From the NCBI GenBank assembly GCA_963662375.2, contig CAXXRP010000003.1, positions 1 to 64,000 of the forward strand: a stretch of 64,000 nucleotides of DNA, in the 5' to 3' direction. The stretch comes from UBA11612 sp963662375. Lineage in GTDB: Bacteria; Pseudomonadota; Alphaproteobacteria; Rhodospirillales; Rhodospirillaceae. Below are positions 28,283-37,261 of this stretch, in pieces. A program made the translations under genes and the position numbers. Under the pieces are notes generated by a model. The model saw nothing but the letters and a program-made list of their open reading frames with translations, searched no databases and was not told where the DNA came from. Numbering within the stretch: the stretch's first letter is position 1; the number at the start of each line of letters is the position of its first letter.

Positions 28283-28305
28283 ACCTCAATAGGGACCGCC
28301 ATGAC
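28283..28305 (+). repeat. 23-bp exact repeat, copy A (leader and start codon of amidase 11)
   Basis: Covers the ribosome-site region and first codons of amidase 11 (ends with CGCCATGAC, the ATG being the start at 28301). It is identical, base for base, to 56975-56997 inside the second large receptor gene. The flanks on both sides differ. Confidence 0.8.
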
Positions 28306-29919
28306 CAGACATATTACGATTAAGTTTGCATTTGTGTTTGCTCTTGCTGTTGGGCTGGTAGGGATAGCACCGCCGGCTTCAGCCGAACCGATTGACTTTG
28401 ACTCCGCGACAATTGCCGAGCTTAACGCGGCGTTCGAGGCCGGCACACTCACGGCAGAAAAATTGGTGGAGATGTGTCTCGAGCGTATAGCCGCTTATGA
28501 TCGCGCCGGACCCAAGCTCCACGCCATAATTACACTCAATCCGAATGCGCTCGAAATTGCACGGGCACTGGACGCCGAACGTAAAGCCAAAGGCCCACGC
28601 TCGCCCTTGCACGGCATCCCCGTAGTTTTCAAAGACAATATTGATACGGTCGATATGCCGACGACGGGTGGCTCAGTTCTCTTGGAAGGTTCAATGGCGC
28701 CCGACGATGCGTTTCTGGTGAAGAAGCTGCGCGACGGCGGTGCAATCATTCTGGCGAAGGTGAACCTGGGCGAGTTTGCGAACGGGTCCCAGAGTTCTCT
28801 TGGTGGCCAGTCCCACAATCCTCATGATCTCACGCGCACACCAGCAGGTTCGTCTCTGGCGGCACGGGTGTCGCTATTGCCGCAGGATACGCGCCATTTG
28901 GCATTGGTACCGATACCGGGGGCTCGGTTCGCGGCCCTACAAGCGTCAACGGCCTTGCCGGGCTGAAGCCGACGCATGGACTGATCAGCCGTGACGGGAT
29001 TATTCCGCTCGCGTTAAGCCTCGACACCGGCGGGCCGATGGCGCGCAGCGTTTATGACGTCGCTGTCTCCCTCGGTGTGATGACCGGCGTCGATCCCGCT
29101 GACCCGGCGACAAAGAAAAGCGAAGGCAAGTTCCACACTGACTACACACAGTTTCTAAAAGTCGACGCCCTTAAAGGTGCCCGCATCGGCGTAGCGCGCG
29201 ACTTCACCGGAGCCGATCCGGATGTCGATTGGATTTTTGAAGCCGCCCTTAAAGCCATGGAAAGGGCGGGCGCGACTCTCATCGATGTGCGCTATCCGAA
29301 GTGGTTTCTCGATTCAAGCCGAAGAGCCGTCTACACATTATTTCCGCCGGAATTTGCGAAGCAGATAGGCGACTACTTGAAAACCACCGCGCCGAAATAC
29401 CCCAAGAGTCTCGATAAACTCATTGAGCGCTCCTATGAATACACCAGCATGGGTAAGGACGGTGCCGGCCCTAATCCCTTCCGGTGGGCATTCTTCACCG
29501 AGCGTGACAACGCATTCGGCACAATGGTCGACCCTGGTTACATCGCGTTGCGTGACTACTACATGCCGATGACTGCTGCGCTGGTGAATGGCATACTTGC
29601 TAAGGACAAGTTGGATGCGATTGTCTATCCAACGAACATGAAGCGCCCGGCTCAGATTGTAGGGCCGCCGGGAGTTGCGATTCCTACCGCGGCTTCGCCC
29701 ACAGTCATTGCCAACCTCTCGGGCTTTCCCGATCTAATTGTACCGGCGGGCTTCACGACTGACGACTTGCCGGTGACAATCTCATTCCTAGGCACGGCGT
29801 TTAACGAACCTAAGTTGCTAGCGCTCGGCTACAGCTTTGAGCAGGCGACACATGCATTGCGCCGTCCCGTGCACACACCAGCGCTCCCCGGCGGGACGAT
29901 TGACGTGTCGGCGAAGTGA
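28301..29919 (+). pseudogene. Amidase 11, Sec-secreted amidase-signature protein with one frameshift
   Basis: Start ATG 28301; signal peptide ending near PPASAEP. Intact to residue 185 with Lys in VFKDN, then a 2-base insertion (TCTCT for TCT at 28853-28857) immediately after the cis-Ser codons of AGSS. The first frame ends at 28966. Removing two bases restores GGTGVAIAAGYAPFGIGTDTGGSV and everything downstream to 29919, giving 538 residues. It is the second adjacent copy with a single indel, here in a dinucleotide repeat. Its leader contains the 23-bp repeat shared with the second receptor gene. The last amidase of the array. Confidence 0.8.
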
Positions 29920-30294
29920 CGGGTGTCACCCATAGTGGTCCGCCCCGATCTGGTCCGCCTTCCCGAGATACGAACTTGCTGTGACGGATGACGGCAATTA
30001 AGTACCGCGCCGACCGAACCTAATTAAACCATGTCGTCGCAGAGTTGGGCCATTAGAACTGTATGCGCACCTCAGCGATGGTGCCCGCGGCGGTGCTAAA
30101 ATTGGAAAGTTCAATGAATTACGACGCCAACGTTGACCGTAAACCACTGTTGACAAGACTAATAGCGGCTCTTACGCTGATTGTATAGGAATGCATGTCT
30201 GCGGCACCGGGCCATTGTTGCGGAAGGCGTGGCGTAGCGGTATTATTGAGGCTCTGAGATAGAAATTGAATTCTAGAGGAGGCCCCCGATCAAT
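29920..30294. other. Intergenic region ending the amidase array
   Basis: No gene seen. A TTGACA hexamer stands at 30150-30155, but no -10 box at proper spacing was found. No obvious terminator hairpin follows amidase 11. Confidence 0.4.
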
Positions 30295-30792
30295 TTGCTT
30301 CGTACAGCAACAGTTCTTGCCGTCATCACAATCCTTGGCAGCGTGGCCGAGGCCGCACCGGCGAACGATTATTTCAGCGGAACGCGCGCCGGAACTAGCC
30401 CGATGCAGAGTTTCGGTAACTCTTCTATGGTTAATGCCTCAGCAACAGCTCTTGAAGATCAAGATTGGAAAAAGGGCGTCGATCTGGCGCGGTCGGCGCT
30501 GCGGTCTACATTGGCGCCCGACGAATTTCCACTTGCCAATAACAACATGTGCATCGGCTTGACGTTCCTACGCGAGTCTGATGAAGCTTTGGCGTTCTGC
30601 GACAAGGCTGTCAGAGGGCGGCCGCGCCAGTGGCAGTTTTATAACAACCGCGCGATTACCTACTACTACCTTGGCAACTATGATCGCTCCCTTGCTGATT
30701 ATTACATGGCCATGTTGTTCGGCAGAGGTCAGTCCATCTTGCTCGAGAACATTCATCTGACCTTGAAGGCCAGGAAGGGCGCCGACCTATAA
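30295..30792 (+). CDS. Small exported TPR-like protein
   Basis: 165 residues from a TTG start at 30295, with AGAGGAGG 12-17 bases upstream. Signal peptide (VITILGSVAEAAPA). The mature part has two or three TPR-like helical pairs: ALEDQDWKKGVDLARSAL, AIGLTFLRESDEALAFCDKA-type and NNRAITYYYLGNYDRSLADY. Probably a periplasmic protein-interaction module; similar small TPR proteins are common in alphaproteobacteria with no assigned role. It follows the amidase array by 375 bases and is upstream of another small secreted protein. Confidence 0.6.
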   Translation: MLRTATVLAVITILGSVAEAAPANDYFSGTRAGTSPMQSFGNSSMVNASATALEDQDWKKGVDLARSALRSTLAPDEFPLANNNMCIGLTFLRESDEALAFCDKAVRGRPRQWQFYNNRAITYYYLGNYDRSLADYYMAMLFGRGQSILLENIHLTLKARKGADL

Positions 30793-30845
30793 AGAGTGTT
30801 TGTCGGCCGCTCGGGGCGCCAGCCGGGACGGTATGGACCAAAAGG

Positions 30846-31499
30846 ATGGCTTACGCACCGATGTCGCTTAGATTTACCTCCTTAGTTATTCTGACCGCCG
30901 TATCGTTTGTTGCGGTCGTTTCGCATACCTCGGCACAAATGACGTTTGATGCCGCCGGAATGTCGTGCAGTGAGTTCATCAGTGCGCGGAGGACGGGCTC
31001 TCCCAGCCACGCGCAGTATGAACATGGCCGTTTGTGGGTCCTGGGATACCTCGCTGGCTACTACACAGCCAGTGGCGAATTGGAGCTGACAAATGACGTC
31101 GCGGCGGCGGAGTCAGTGCATAATCTTTTGCTCCAAATGTGTCAGGGATTTCCGGAGTCCTCGCTTCAATCTGTGTCAATGCTGACGCTGGCCACAGAGA
31201 CGTTTAAATTGCCGGCGGAGCCAAGTACTGGTTTCAGACCGGAAAGTTATACCTGTGGCCAACACATAGAGATTAAGGATGCAGGCCAGACTGGGATAGC
31301 GGAAGCCAGGGAACTATGGGCTTTTGCATTTATCCAGGGATATAAAAATGTTGAGCAACCCTATGCCGTAATCCCCTCGGACAGCATGCCTGCGCTCACG
31401 TCGATCATTGTGAATAACTGTCGCAATGATCGCGAGGTACTTTTTATGGATTACGCTGAGGGCGTCGCCAAGGCAGTGCGAGTGGAAACTGCACCCTGA
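30846..31499 (+). CDS. Secreted protein with two diverged internal repeats, function unknown
   Basis: 217 residues with a signal peptide (cleavage near TSAQM). Not a family I can name with certainty. The mature protein reads as two related halves, each with a Cys at the start, an aromatic-Gly core (WVLGYLAGYY near residues 60-70; WAFAFIQGYKN near 155-165) and a second Cys (LLLQMC; IIVNNC). This recalls Rap1a/HdeA-like small helical domains with a disulfide. It could bind a partner in the periplasm. The start could also be the ATG at 30861. Confidence 0.5.
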   Translation: MAYAPMSLRFTSLVILTAVSFVAVVSHTSAQMTFDAAGMSCSEFISARRTGSPSHAQYEHGRLWVLGYLAGYYTASGELELTNDVAAAESVHNLLLQMCQGFPESSLQSVSMLTLATETFKLPAEPSTGFRPESYTCGQHIEIKDAGQTGIAEARELWAFAFIQGYKNVEQPYAVIPSDSMPALTSIIVNNCRNDREVLFMDYAEGVAKAVRVETAP

Positions 31500-32182
31500 T
31501 TCAACGTTTACCCCCGCATCCAACAAGCCACCGTACCTAAGATCGCTATTACAGTTTAGAAATGCGGTGGCTATTTGCTCTGAAGTTGAGCGCTTTCGTG
31601 CAAGATTTGCGGTGGATGTCCACGGTATAAAATCACCGGTAACTGCAGGATTTGTTCCATCCAAAAAAATGGCACTAAACTCTGTCAAACCTAATGTTGA
31701 ACGCTAGGCTTTGCGGCAGTCACGCCATTTTCCATATATTTTTCCCCGCACTCATTGGACCAACGAGGTTATTGATTTGCAGTTATCAACATATTCCAGA
31801 ATAAACTTGCAAAAACCCCGACCCTTACCGAGTTATTTACGTCCAATATGCACGTAGTGCCCGGGCCTGGGTGATAAATAGAAATTTATAGTATCTTCGA
31901 AAGAGTTACGTTGAAGGGCTGCGTATGACATACTTTCGACGCTGGACGATGGGTGAATTTTAGCTCGCTCCATGGACGGGGGTGGTATTTGCGTTGCAGA
32001 ATAAATCCGAAAACAGAACAGGCAGATGATTGGTGTGGGCTGAGCTAGGTTTAACGCTGACATCGCCAAAGCGCTAAGCAAAGTTAGACCACTAGCGGAT
32101 AGCATCACTTATGTGTGGCGAGGGCTTCGGGCACATGGGGAAGTGTCCAGAGGCCACCGGCTGCTGAAAAAAGGGGAGAAAT
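31500..32182. other. Intergenic region upstream of the third receptor
   Basis: Nearly 700 bases with no supported gene on either strand. The last bases contain AAGGGGAG serving the TTG start of the receptor. Confidence 0.4.
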
Positions 32183-34135
32183 TTGTTTCGTAATTTTGTA
32201 AGAGGGGGGCTGCTGTCGGCCGCGTTTATTTATAGTGCGATGAGTACAGTTTATGCACAGCGCGCTAGTGAAAACGCCGTATCGTCGGCGCAAGATGCGT
32301 TCGGCACTACCATAGGTGATGAGACAATAGGGCTATACGACGCGCGAAATGCGCGTGGTTTCAATCCGAAGAGCGCCGGAAACGTGCGTATCGAAGGCAT
32401 GTACTTCGATCGTCCGTCTTCAGGCCCCGGCGAGGTCATCGTTGATCGACTGATGCAAGGTTCGACGATGCGTGTGGGTATAAGTGCGCAATCCTACCCT
32501 TTTCCAGCGCCCACCGGCATTGTAGACTTGCGTCTTCGCCTCCCTGGCGACGAAGTTTTGATTAGCCCCTTCATAAGTTACGGGCCCTACAATCAAGCGG
32601 CGGTGGAGGTAGATAGTCAAATCCCACTCATTCCTGGCCAATTGTCAATGTCGTTGGGCGGCAAGTGGAAGCATATTGAAGAGCATAACGGTACCGATGC
32701 AGAAGATTGGTCGGCAGCAGCAATACTCCGGTGGCGACCAACGGACAGCATCGAAATTATCCCGTTTTGGGGCCGCGCGGTACGCGCTGACTGGGAAAGC
32801 AGTCCTTGGATATTTGCGCAAGGACCTTCACTTCCCCCAAGAATTCCGCGGCGTGTAAATTACGCCCAAGACTGGGCCCCGTTTAAGCAAACGGACACAA
32901 ATTTCGGCGTTATCACACGCGTCGTGCCAACGAACAATTGGACGGTACGCGCCGCCATTTTTCGCGCGCATTATTACCGTCCCCTTGGCCATTTGACTTT
33001 TTACACTGACACACAGCTCGACGGGACAGCAGATATTTCTTTTTTGTCGATGCCGCCGCAACGATATTCGTCCTACTCGGGTGAGTTTCGCGTTTCGCGG
33101 ATCTTCAGCGAAGGGCCGCGCCGCCACACGATTCACGTGACAGCGAGAGGTCGCGAAGGCAAACGATTGTTCGGTGGCTCCGACATTATATCCGGCGGAA
33201 GCGGGATCATCGGAGTGCCGGCTCCGGTCCCCAGACCGGATTTCGTATTCGAAGAACGGGGAAAAGATAATTCGAGCCAGTGGACCGGTGGCGCCGTTTA
33301 CCAGGGCCAGTGGCGGGGAGTTGGTGCGTTAAGCCTTGGCATTCAAAAGGCGTACTATGACCGAGAGGTCGTAACGCCTGGGTTACCCGTGAGCCTTAGC
33401 AATAGCAAGCCATGGCTCTACAATGGTGGCATCTCAATTTACGCAAGTGAATCCCTGACGTTTTATGGTAGCTACACACGGGGCCTTGAAGAATCTGGAA
33501 CCGCTACGCAACAGGCAATTAACCGCGGAGAGGCGCAGCCGGCTAGCCTTACCGAGCAAATCGATGCTGGTATCCGCTATTCGATAGCGCCCGGCGTTCA
33601 ACTCGTCGCTGGTGTGTTCGAAATCAAGAAGCCATACTTTGAACGTGATCCGACCAATCTTTTTAGGAGATTGGGCACCCTGAGCCACCGAGGCGTCGAA
33701 TTATCGCTTGCGGGCCAAGTATTTGACGGGCTGTCAGTGGTCGCCGGAACGGTCTTGCTGCAAGCTCGTGTCTCAGGAGAACTCGTAGATCAGGGAACGA
33801 TCGGCAATGTGCCGATCGGTGCCAAACCTCGCGTAAGCCGTCTCGATGTGGAATACGGTCCGAAAGAGTGGAACGGAGTATCTATAGATGTCCGGGTGGA
33901 GAACATAAAACAAGGGTTTGCTGATACAGCGAATACATTGAAGTTGTCGTCGTATACGACGTTGAACCTGGGCGCGCGGTATCGATTTGAGACCTTTGAA
34001 GTGCCTACGACGCTGCGGTTGCGCGTGGAGAACGTGACCAACACCTATGCGTGGGAACTGCAAGGTGGAAATAACAAATTTTTTTCATATATCGGCGAGA
34101 GGCGGTATTCGATGAGTATCGCTGCGGACTTTTGA
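32183..34135 (+). CDS. TonB-dependent receptor-like beta-barrel protein
   Basis: 650 residues from a TTG start at 32183, with GGGGAG five bases upstream; signal peptide ends near TVYAQ. The N-terminus has GLYDARNARGFNPKSAGNVRIEG and continues with a barrel (RLRLPGDEVLISPFISYGPY, ...), matching siderophore-type TonB-dependent receptors rather than the large pair at 8408 and 55367. The plug appears short: a typical TonB box and full plug are not evident. The C-terminal strand is SMSIAADF, with terminal Phe as in outer-membrane barrels. Adjacent to a truncated porin gene. The ligand is unknown. Confidence 0.75.
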   Translation: MFRNFVRGGLLSAAFIYSAMSTVYAQRASENAVSSAQDAFGTTIGDETIGLYDARNARGFNPKSAGNVRIEGMYFDRPSSGPGEVIVDRLMQGSTMRVGISAQSYPFPAPTGIVDLRLRLPGDEVLISPFISYGPYNQAAVEVDSQIPLIPGQLSMSLGGKWKHIEEHNGTDAEDWSAAAILRWRPTDSIEIIPFWGRAVRADWESSPWIFAQGPSLPPRIPRRVNYAQDWAPFKQTDTNFGVITRVVPTNNWTVRAAIFRAHYYRPLGHLTFYTDTQLDGTADISFLSMPPQRYSSYSGEFRVSRIFSEGPRRHTIHVTARGREGKRLFGGSDIISGGSGIIGVPAPVPRPDFVFEERGKDNSSQWTGGAVYQGQWRGVGALSLGIQKAYYDREVVTPGLPVSLSNSKPWLYNGGISIYASESLTFYGSYTRGLEESGTATQQAINRGEAQPASLTEQIDAGIRYSIAPGVQLVAGVFEIKKPYFERDPTNLFRRLGTLSHRGVELSLAGQVFDGLSVVAGTVLLQARVSGELVDQGTIGNVPIGAKPRVSRLDVEYGPKEWNGVSIDVRVENIKQGFADTANTLKLSSYTTLNLGARYRFETFEVPTTLRLRVENVTNTYAWELQGGNNKFFSYIGERRYSMSIAADF

Positions 34136-34230
34136 TATCGTTCAAGCCGAAAAATAATCAACTGAACTTCAATTCCCACCAACCTTACGATGACGGCGAG
34201 TTGTGAATCTCGTACCTGAATGTATTTGAA

Positions 34231-34680
34231 ATGGCTTTGGGTCCGCTTGCGTTAAGTCGCTATAGAAAGATCTTGCTGATAGTGGTAGTTTGCGCAATTG
34301 CTCCACCGACCTCAGCGTACGCCGCAGGCGACTACGCCAGCACTATAGGACTGGGCGGCATATTTACGCAGTTCCTTTTTTTTGCTGACGATGCGGAGGG
34401 ACCAGCGGAGAAACTAAATCCGGTCGGAAATTTTAACTACTCCCGCATTTATGTGGACGCGCGTACGAACCTGCCTAAGTCCGTATATGTGCGCCTCTAT
34501 ACACAGGTAATCGTCAACAATTGGTCCACAGTGAATGCCGAGCAATCCTACTTGGAGGTCGGATCTCTCTATGGGCAGCTGCGAGCCGGGATTCACAAAC
34601 CTTTTAATGAACAGGTAGTTGATAAACCGGCACCGCAGGCAGCTCTTGCGGTGGGTGATGAAATATTCAGCGCCATGATC
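34231..34680 (+). pseudogene. Outer-membrane porin, N-terminal fragment cut by IS21
   Basis: About 150 residues from ATG 34231: a signal peptide (to about AYAAG) and the first strands of a porin (FNYSRIYVDARTNLPKSV, YLEVGSLYGQLRAGIHKPF). Porins of this type are normally 350-400 residues. The reading frame runs into the left end of the IS21 element at 34681 and stops at once. The remainder of the gene is not found on the other side of the element, so it has been deleted. Confidence 0.65.
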
Positions 34681-34708
34681 TGAGAACGGCGGTGACAAAT
34701 TAGTCCAC
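34681..34708 (+). repeat. IS21 left terminal inverted repeat
   Basis: Begins TGAGAACGGCGG and ends TTAGTCCAC; matches the reverse complement of 37234-37261 with a few mismatches. Confidence 0.8.
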
Positions 34709-34779
34709 GGAAGCGGCGGGATTTCCCAGCCGCGGGCGGAGTAAAACTCTGCCACCTGTAGCCTTCGATCTTTTTTGAG

Positions 34780-36294
34780 ATGGAAGGCGGGAGGATGTAC
34801 ACCGTGGACCTATATCTGCGCGTTCGGCTGGCCTGCCATGTTGATGGTCTGAGCCAGCGAGAGGCGGCAAGTCGGTTTGGCATTGCGCGCGAGACGGTGA
34901 GGAAGATGCTGCGGCATTCGGAACCGCCGGGATATCGGCGACGCCAGCCACCGAAACGCCCGAAACTGGCCCCCTTCACGGATATCATCGACCGTATTCT
35001 GGAGGAGGACCGAACGGTTCACCGTAAGCAGAACCACACGGCGAAGCGTATCTTCGAGCGCCTTCGCGACGAACATGGCTTCACGGGCAAAGAGACCATC
35101 GTGAAGGATTACGTTCGGGAACGGCGCCTTCGTCGGCGTGAGATGTTTGTGCCGTTGTCACATCCTCCGGGCCATGCTCAAGCGGACTTTGGCGAGGCGG
35201 ATGCGATCATCGCCGGCGTCAAGTATCGGGCGCATTTTTTCGTCATGACACTTCCCCACAGCGATGCCTGCTTCGTTGCGGCCTACCCGGCGGCGACGAC
35301 GGAGGCCTGGCTGGACGGGCACAACAGAGCCTTTGTTTTTTTCGGCGGCGTTCCCCAATCGATTCTTTACGACAACGACAAGTGTCTGGTGTCGCGCATC
35401 TTGTCAGATGGCACGCGGCAACGAACGCGGGCGTTCAGCGGGCTGCAGTCCCATTACCTCTTCGAGGACCGCTACGGCCGTCCCGGCAAGGGTAACGACA
35501 AAGGCAATGTGGAGGGGGTGGTCGGCTATGCCCGGCGGAACTTCATGACGCCGCTTCCCCGGTTCGCGAGCTGGGACGCCTTCAATGGCCACCTGGAAGA
35601 GCAATGCCGCAACCGGCAAGGCAACGTCCTGCGCGGCCACCGCGAGAGCATCGGCGAACGGTTTGTGCGTGACCGCGAAGCGTTGAAGAGGCCACTGCCG
35701 GCACCGTTCGACGCGTGCGACAAGCAGGGCACGCGGGTCAACTCGCTGTCCCTGGTGCGCTACCGGACGAATGACTATTCCGTGCCCGTCGCCTACGGCC
35801 ATCAGGAAGTCTGGATCCGTGGCTATGTCCACGAGGTGGTTATCGGTTGCGGCGCCGGGATCATTGCCCGACACCCCCGTTCCTACGACCGGGAAGATAT
35901 GGTCTTCGATCCGATCCACTACCTGCCTTTGCTGGAGCACAAGATCGGTGCCCTGGATCAGGCCGCGCCGCTAGCCGGATGGGAACTGCCTGATGCCTTC
36001 CCAACCCTGCGCCGTCTCCTGGAGGCGCGCATGGGCAAGGCCGGCAAGCGGGAATACGTCCAGGTCCTTCGGCTTGTGGAGACCTTCGATCTCGAGGTGC
36101 TTCACGGCGCGGTGAAGGACGCCCTGCGCCTGGGTGCGATCGGCTACGACGCCGTCAAACACCTTGTGCTGTGCCGTATCGAGCGACGCCCGCCCAAACT
36201 CGACCTGGATATCTATCCCTACCTGCCTCGGGCCAACGTGGCGACCACGGCCGCCGCCAGTTATATGAGCTTGTTGGGTGGAGGCGCGTCATGA
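34780..36294 (+). CDS. istA: IS21 transposase IstA
   Basis: 504 residues (or 499 from the ATG at 34795, where MYTVDLYLRVR begins as in family members). The N-terminal helix-turn-helix is around LSQREAASRFGIARETVRK. The DDE integrase core has HAQADFGEADAI (first Asp), ILYDNDKCLV (second Asp) and GNDKGNVEGVVGYARRNF (Glu). A C-terminal beta domain (NDYSVPVAYGHQEVWIRG) follows. It catalyses strand transfer with IstB. The stop overlaps the start of istB (ATGA at 36291-36294). Intact and probably active. Confidence 0.93.
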   Translation: MEGGRMYTVDLYLRVRLACHVDGLSQREAASRFGIARETVRKMLRHSEPPGYRRRQPPKRPKLAPFTDIIDRILEEDRTVHRKQNHTAKRIFERLRDEHGFTGKETIVKDYVRERRLRRREMFVPLSHPPGHAQADFGEADAIIAGVKYRAHFFVMTLPHSDACFVAAYPAATTEAWLDGHNRAFVFFGGVPQSILYDNDKCLVSRILSDGTRQRTRAFSGLQSHYLFEDRYGRPGKGNDKGNVEGVVGYARRNFMTPLPRFASWDAFNGHLEEQCRNRQGNVLRGHRESIGERFVRDREALKRPLPAPFDACDKQGTRVNSLSLVRYRTNDYSVPVAYGHQEVWIRGYVHEVVIGCGAGIIARHPRSYDREDMVFDPIHYLPLLEHKIGALDQAAPLAGWELPDAFPTLRRLLEARMGKAGKREYVQVLRLVETFDLEVLHGAVKDALRLGAIGYDAVKHLVLCRIERRPPKLDLDIYPYLPRANVATTAAASYMSLLGGGAS

Positions 36295-37061
36295 CCGATA
36301 CGCCGCAAGTGTTGCTGGCCCATCACCTCAAGACCCTGAAACTGCCGACGTTCCTGCGCGAATACGACAAGCTGGCCCGCCAATGCGCCACCGAGGGCGC
36401 CGACCATGTGCGGTATCTTGTCCGTCTGACCGAGTTGGAACTGATCGACCGTGAGCGCCGCATGGTCGAGCGGCGGATCAGACAGGCCAGGTTCCCCGCC
36501 GTCAAAAGCCTCGACAGCTTCGACTTCAAGGCCATCGCATCGCTCAACAAGATGCTGGTTCTGGAGTTGGCGCGATGCGAATACGTCGAGCGTCGTGAGA
36601 ATATCATCGCGCTCGGCAACAGCGGAACCGGCAAGACCCATATCGCCCTCGGTCTCGGTCTGGCGGCCTGCCAAAAGGGGCTCTCCGTCGGCTTCCTCAC
36701 GGCCGCTGCCCTGGTTCATGAACTGATGGAGGCCAGGGATGAAAAACGCCTGTTGCGCCTGCAGAAGCAACTGGCAAAGTATCACCTTCTGATCATCGAC
36801 GAACTCGGCTTCGTGCCGCTCTCGAAGACCGGCGCCGAGCTGCTGTTCGAAGTCTTCAGCCAGCGCTACGAGCGGGGCTCGATCCTGGTGACCTCCAACT
36901 TGCCGTTCGATGAGTGGACGGAGATATTCGGCTCGGAACGCCTGACCGGGGCTTTGCTGGACCGCCTCACCCACCATGTCCATATCCTGGAAATGAACGG
37001 CGAGAGCTATCGTCTCAACCAAAGCCAAAAACGGCGGAAATCCCCAAAAATACCTGCTTAA
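36291..37061 (+). CDS. istB: IS21 ATPase helper IstB
   Basis: 256-residue AAA+ ATPase of the IstB/DnaC type. Walker A GNSGTGKTHIALGLG and Walker B LLIIDELGF are intact. The N-terminal domain (LLAHHLKTLKLPTFLREYDK) is typical. It assembles on DNA and helps IstA select the target. Start ATG 36291 overlaps the istA stop by 4 bases, giving coupled translation. Confidence 0.95.
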   Translation: MTDTPQVLLAHHLKTLKLPTFLREYDKLARQCATEGADHVRYLVRLTELELIDRERRMVERRIRQARFPAVKSLDSFDFKAIASLNKMLVLELARCEYVERRENIIALGNSGTGKTHIALGLGLAACQKGLSVGFLTAAALVHELMEARDEKRLLRLQKQLAKYHLLIIDELGFVPLSKTGAELLFEVFSQRYERGSILVTSNLPFDEWTEIFGSERLTGALLDRLTHHVHILEMNGESYRLNQSQKRRKSPKIPA

Positions 37062-37233
37062 CCGCCGGTGCAATGGTTGACCCGGTGGGCCCACAGGAAC
37101 CTCCCACGCTGCTTCGCTCCGCGTAACGCAAGCGCTACACGAAGCAGCGCGGGTCCCTCCTATGGACTACCGGGACAACCCCCCAACACCGCGTACCGCA
37201 TAACGTTAAGTGGACTAGTTTTGCTCCGCCCGG

Positions 37234-37261
37234 GTGGACTAATTTTGCTCCGCCGTTGACA
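37234..37261 (-). repeat. IS21 right terminal inverted repeat
   Basis: Reads GTGGACTAATTTTGC then TCCGCCGTTGACA on the plus strand. An internal direct copy lies at 37210-37230. Confidence 0.8.

Larger units (their letters stand above)
34681..37261 (+). mobile_element. IS21-family insertion sequence (istA-istB)
   Basis: 2581-bp element with terminal TG...CA. The left end (34681-34708) and right end (37234-37261) are imperfect inverted repeats sharing AACGGCGG and AAATTAGTCCAC. Each end has an internal second copy (34735-34755 left; 37210-37230 right), the multiple-repeat architecture typical of IS21. It encodes the IstA transposase and IstB ATPase with overlapping ORFs. The flanks (CATGATC left, TGCACCA right) do not match, so there is no target duplication: sequence on at least one side has been lost since insertion. 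Confidence 0.9.

Noticed and set aside
24962..29919. Reading amidases 9-11 as GatA, the Glu-tRNA(Gln) amidotransferase subunit
   Set aside because: All have export signals and no gatB or gatC lies nearby; AS-family resemblance alone explains the similarity.
3091..29919. A nylon-oligomer (NylA/NylB) locus, because AS amidases and a beta-lactamase-fold hydrolase occur together
   Set aside because: The beta-lactamase-fold gene is broken and far from the array, and the lipoprotein amidases look like peptide amidases rather than NylA. No direct evidence for nylon substrates.
36261..37094. 277-codon minus-strand frame opposite istB
   Set aside because: Shadow of istB in GC-rich sequence; the plus strand has clear Walker motifs.
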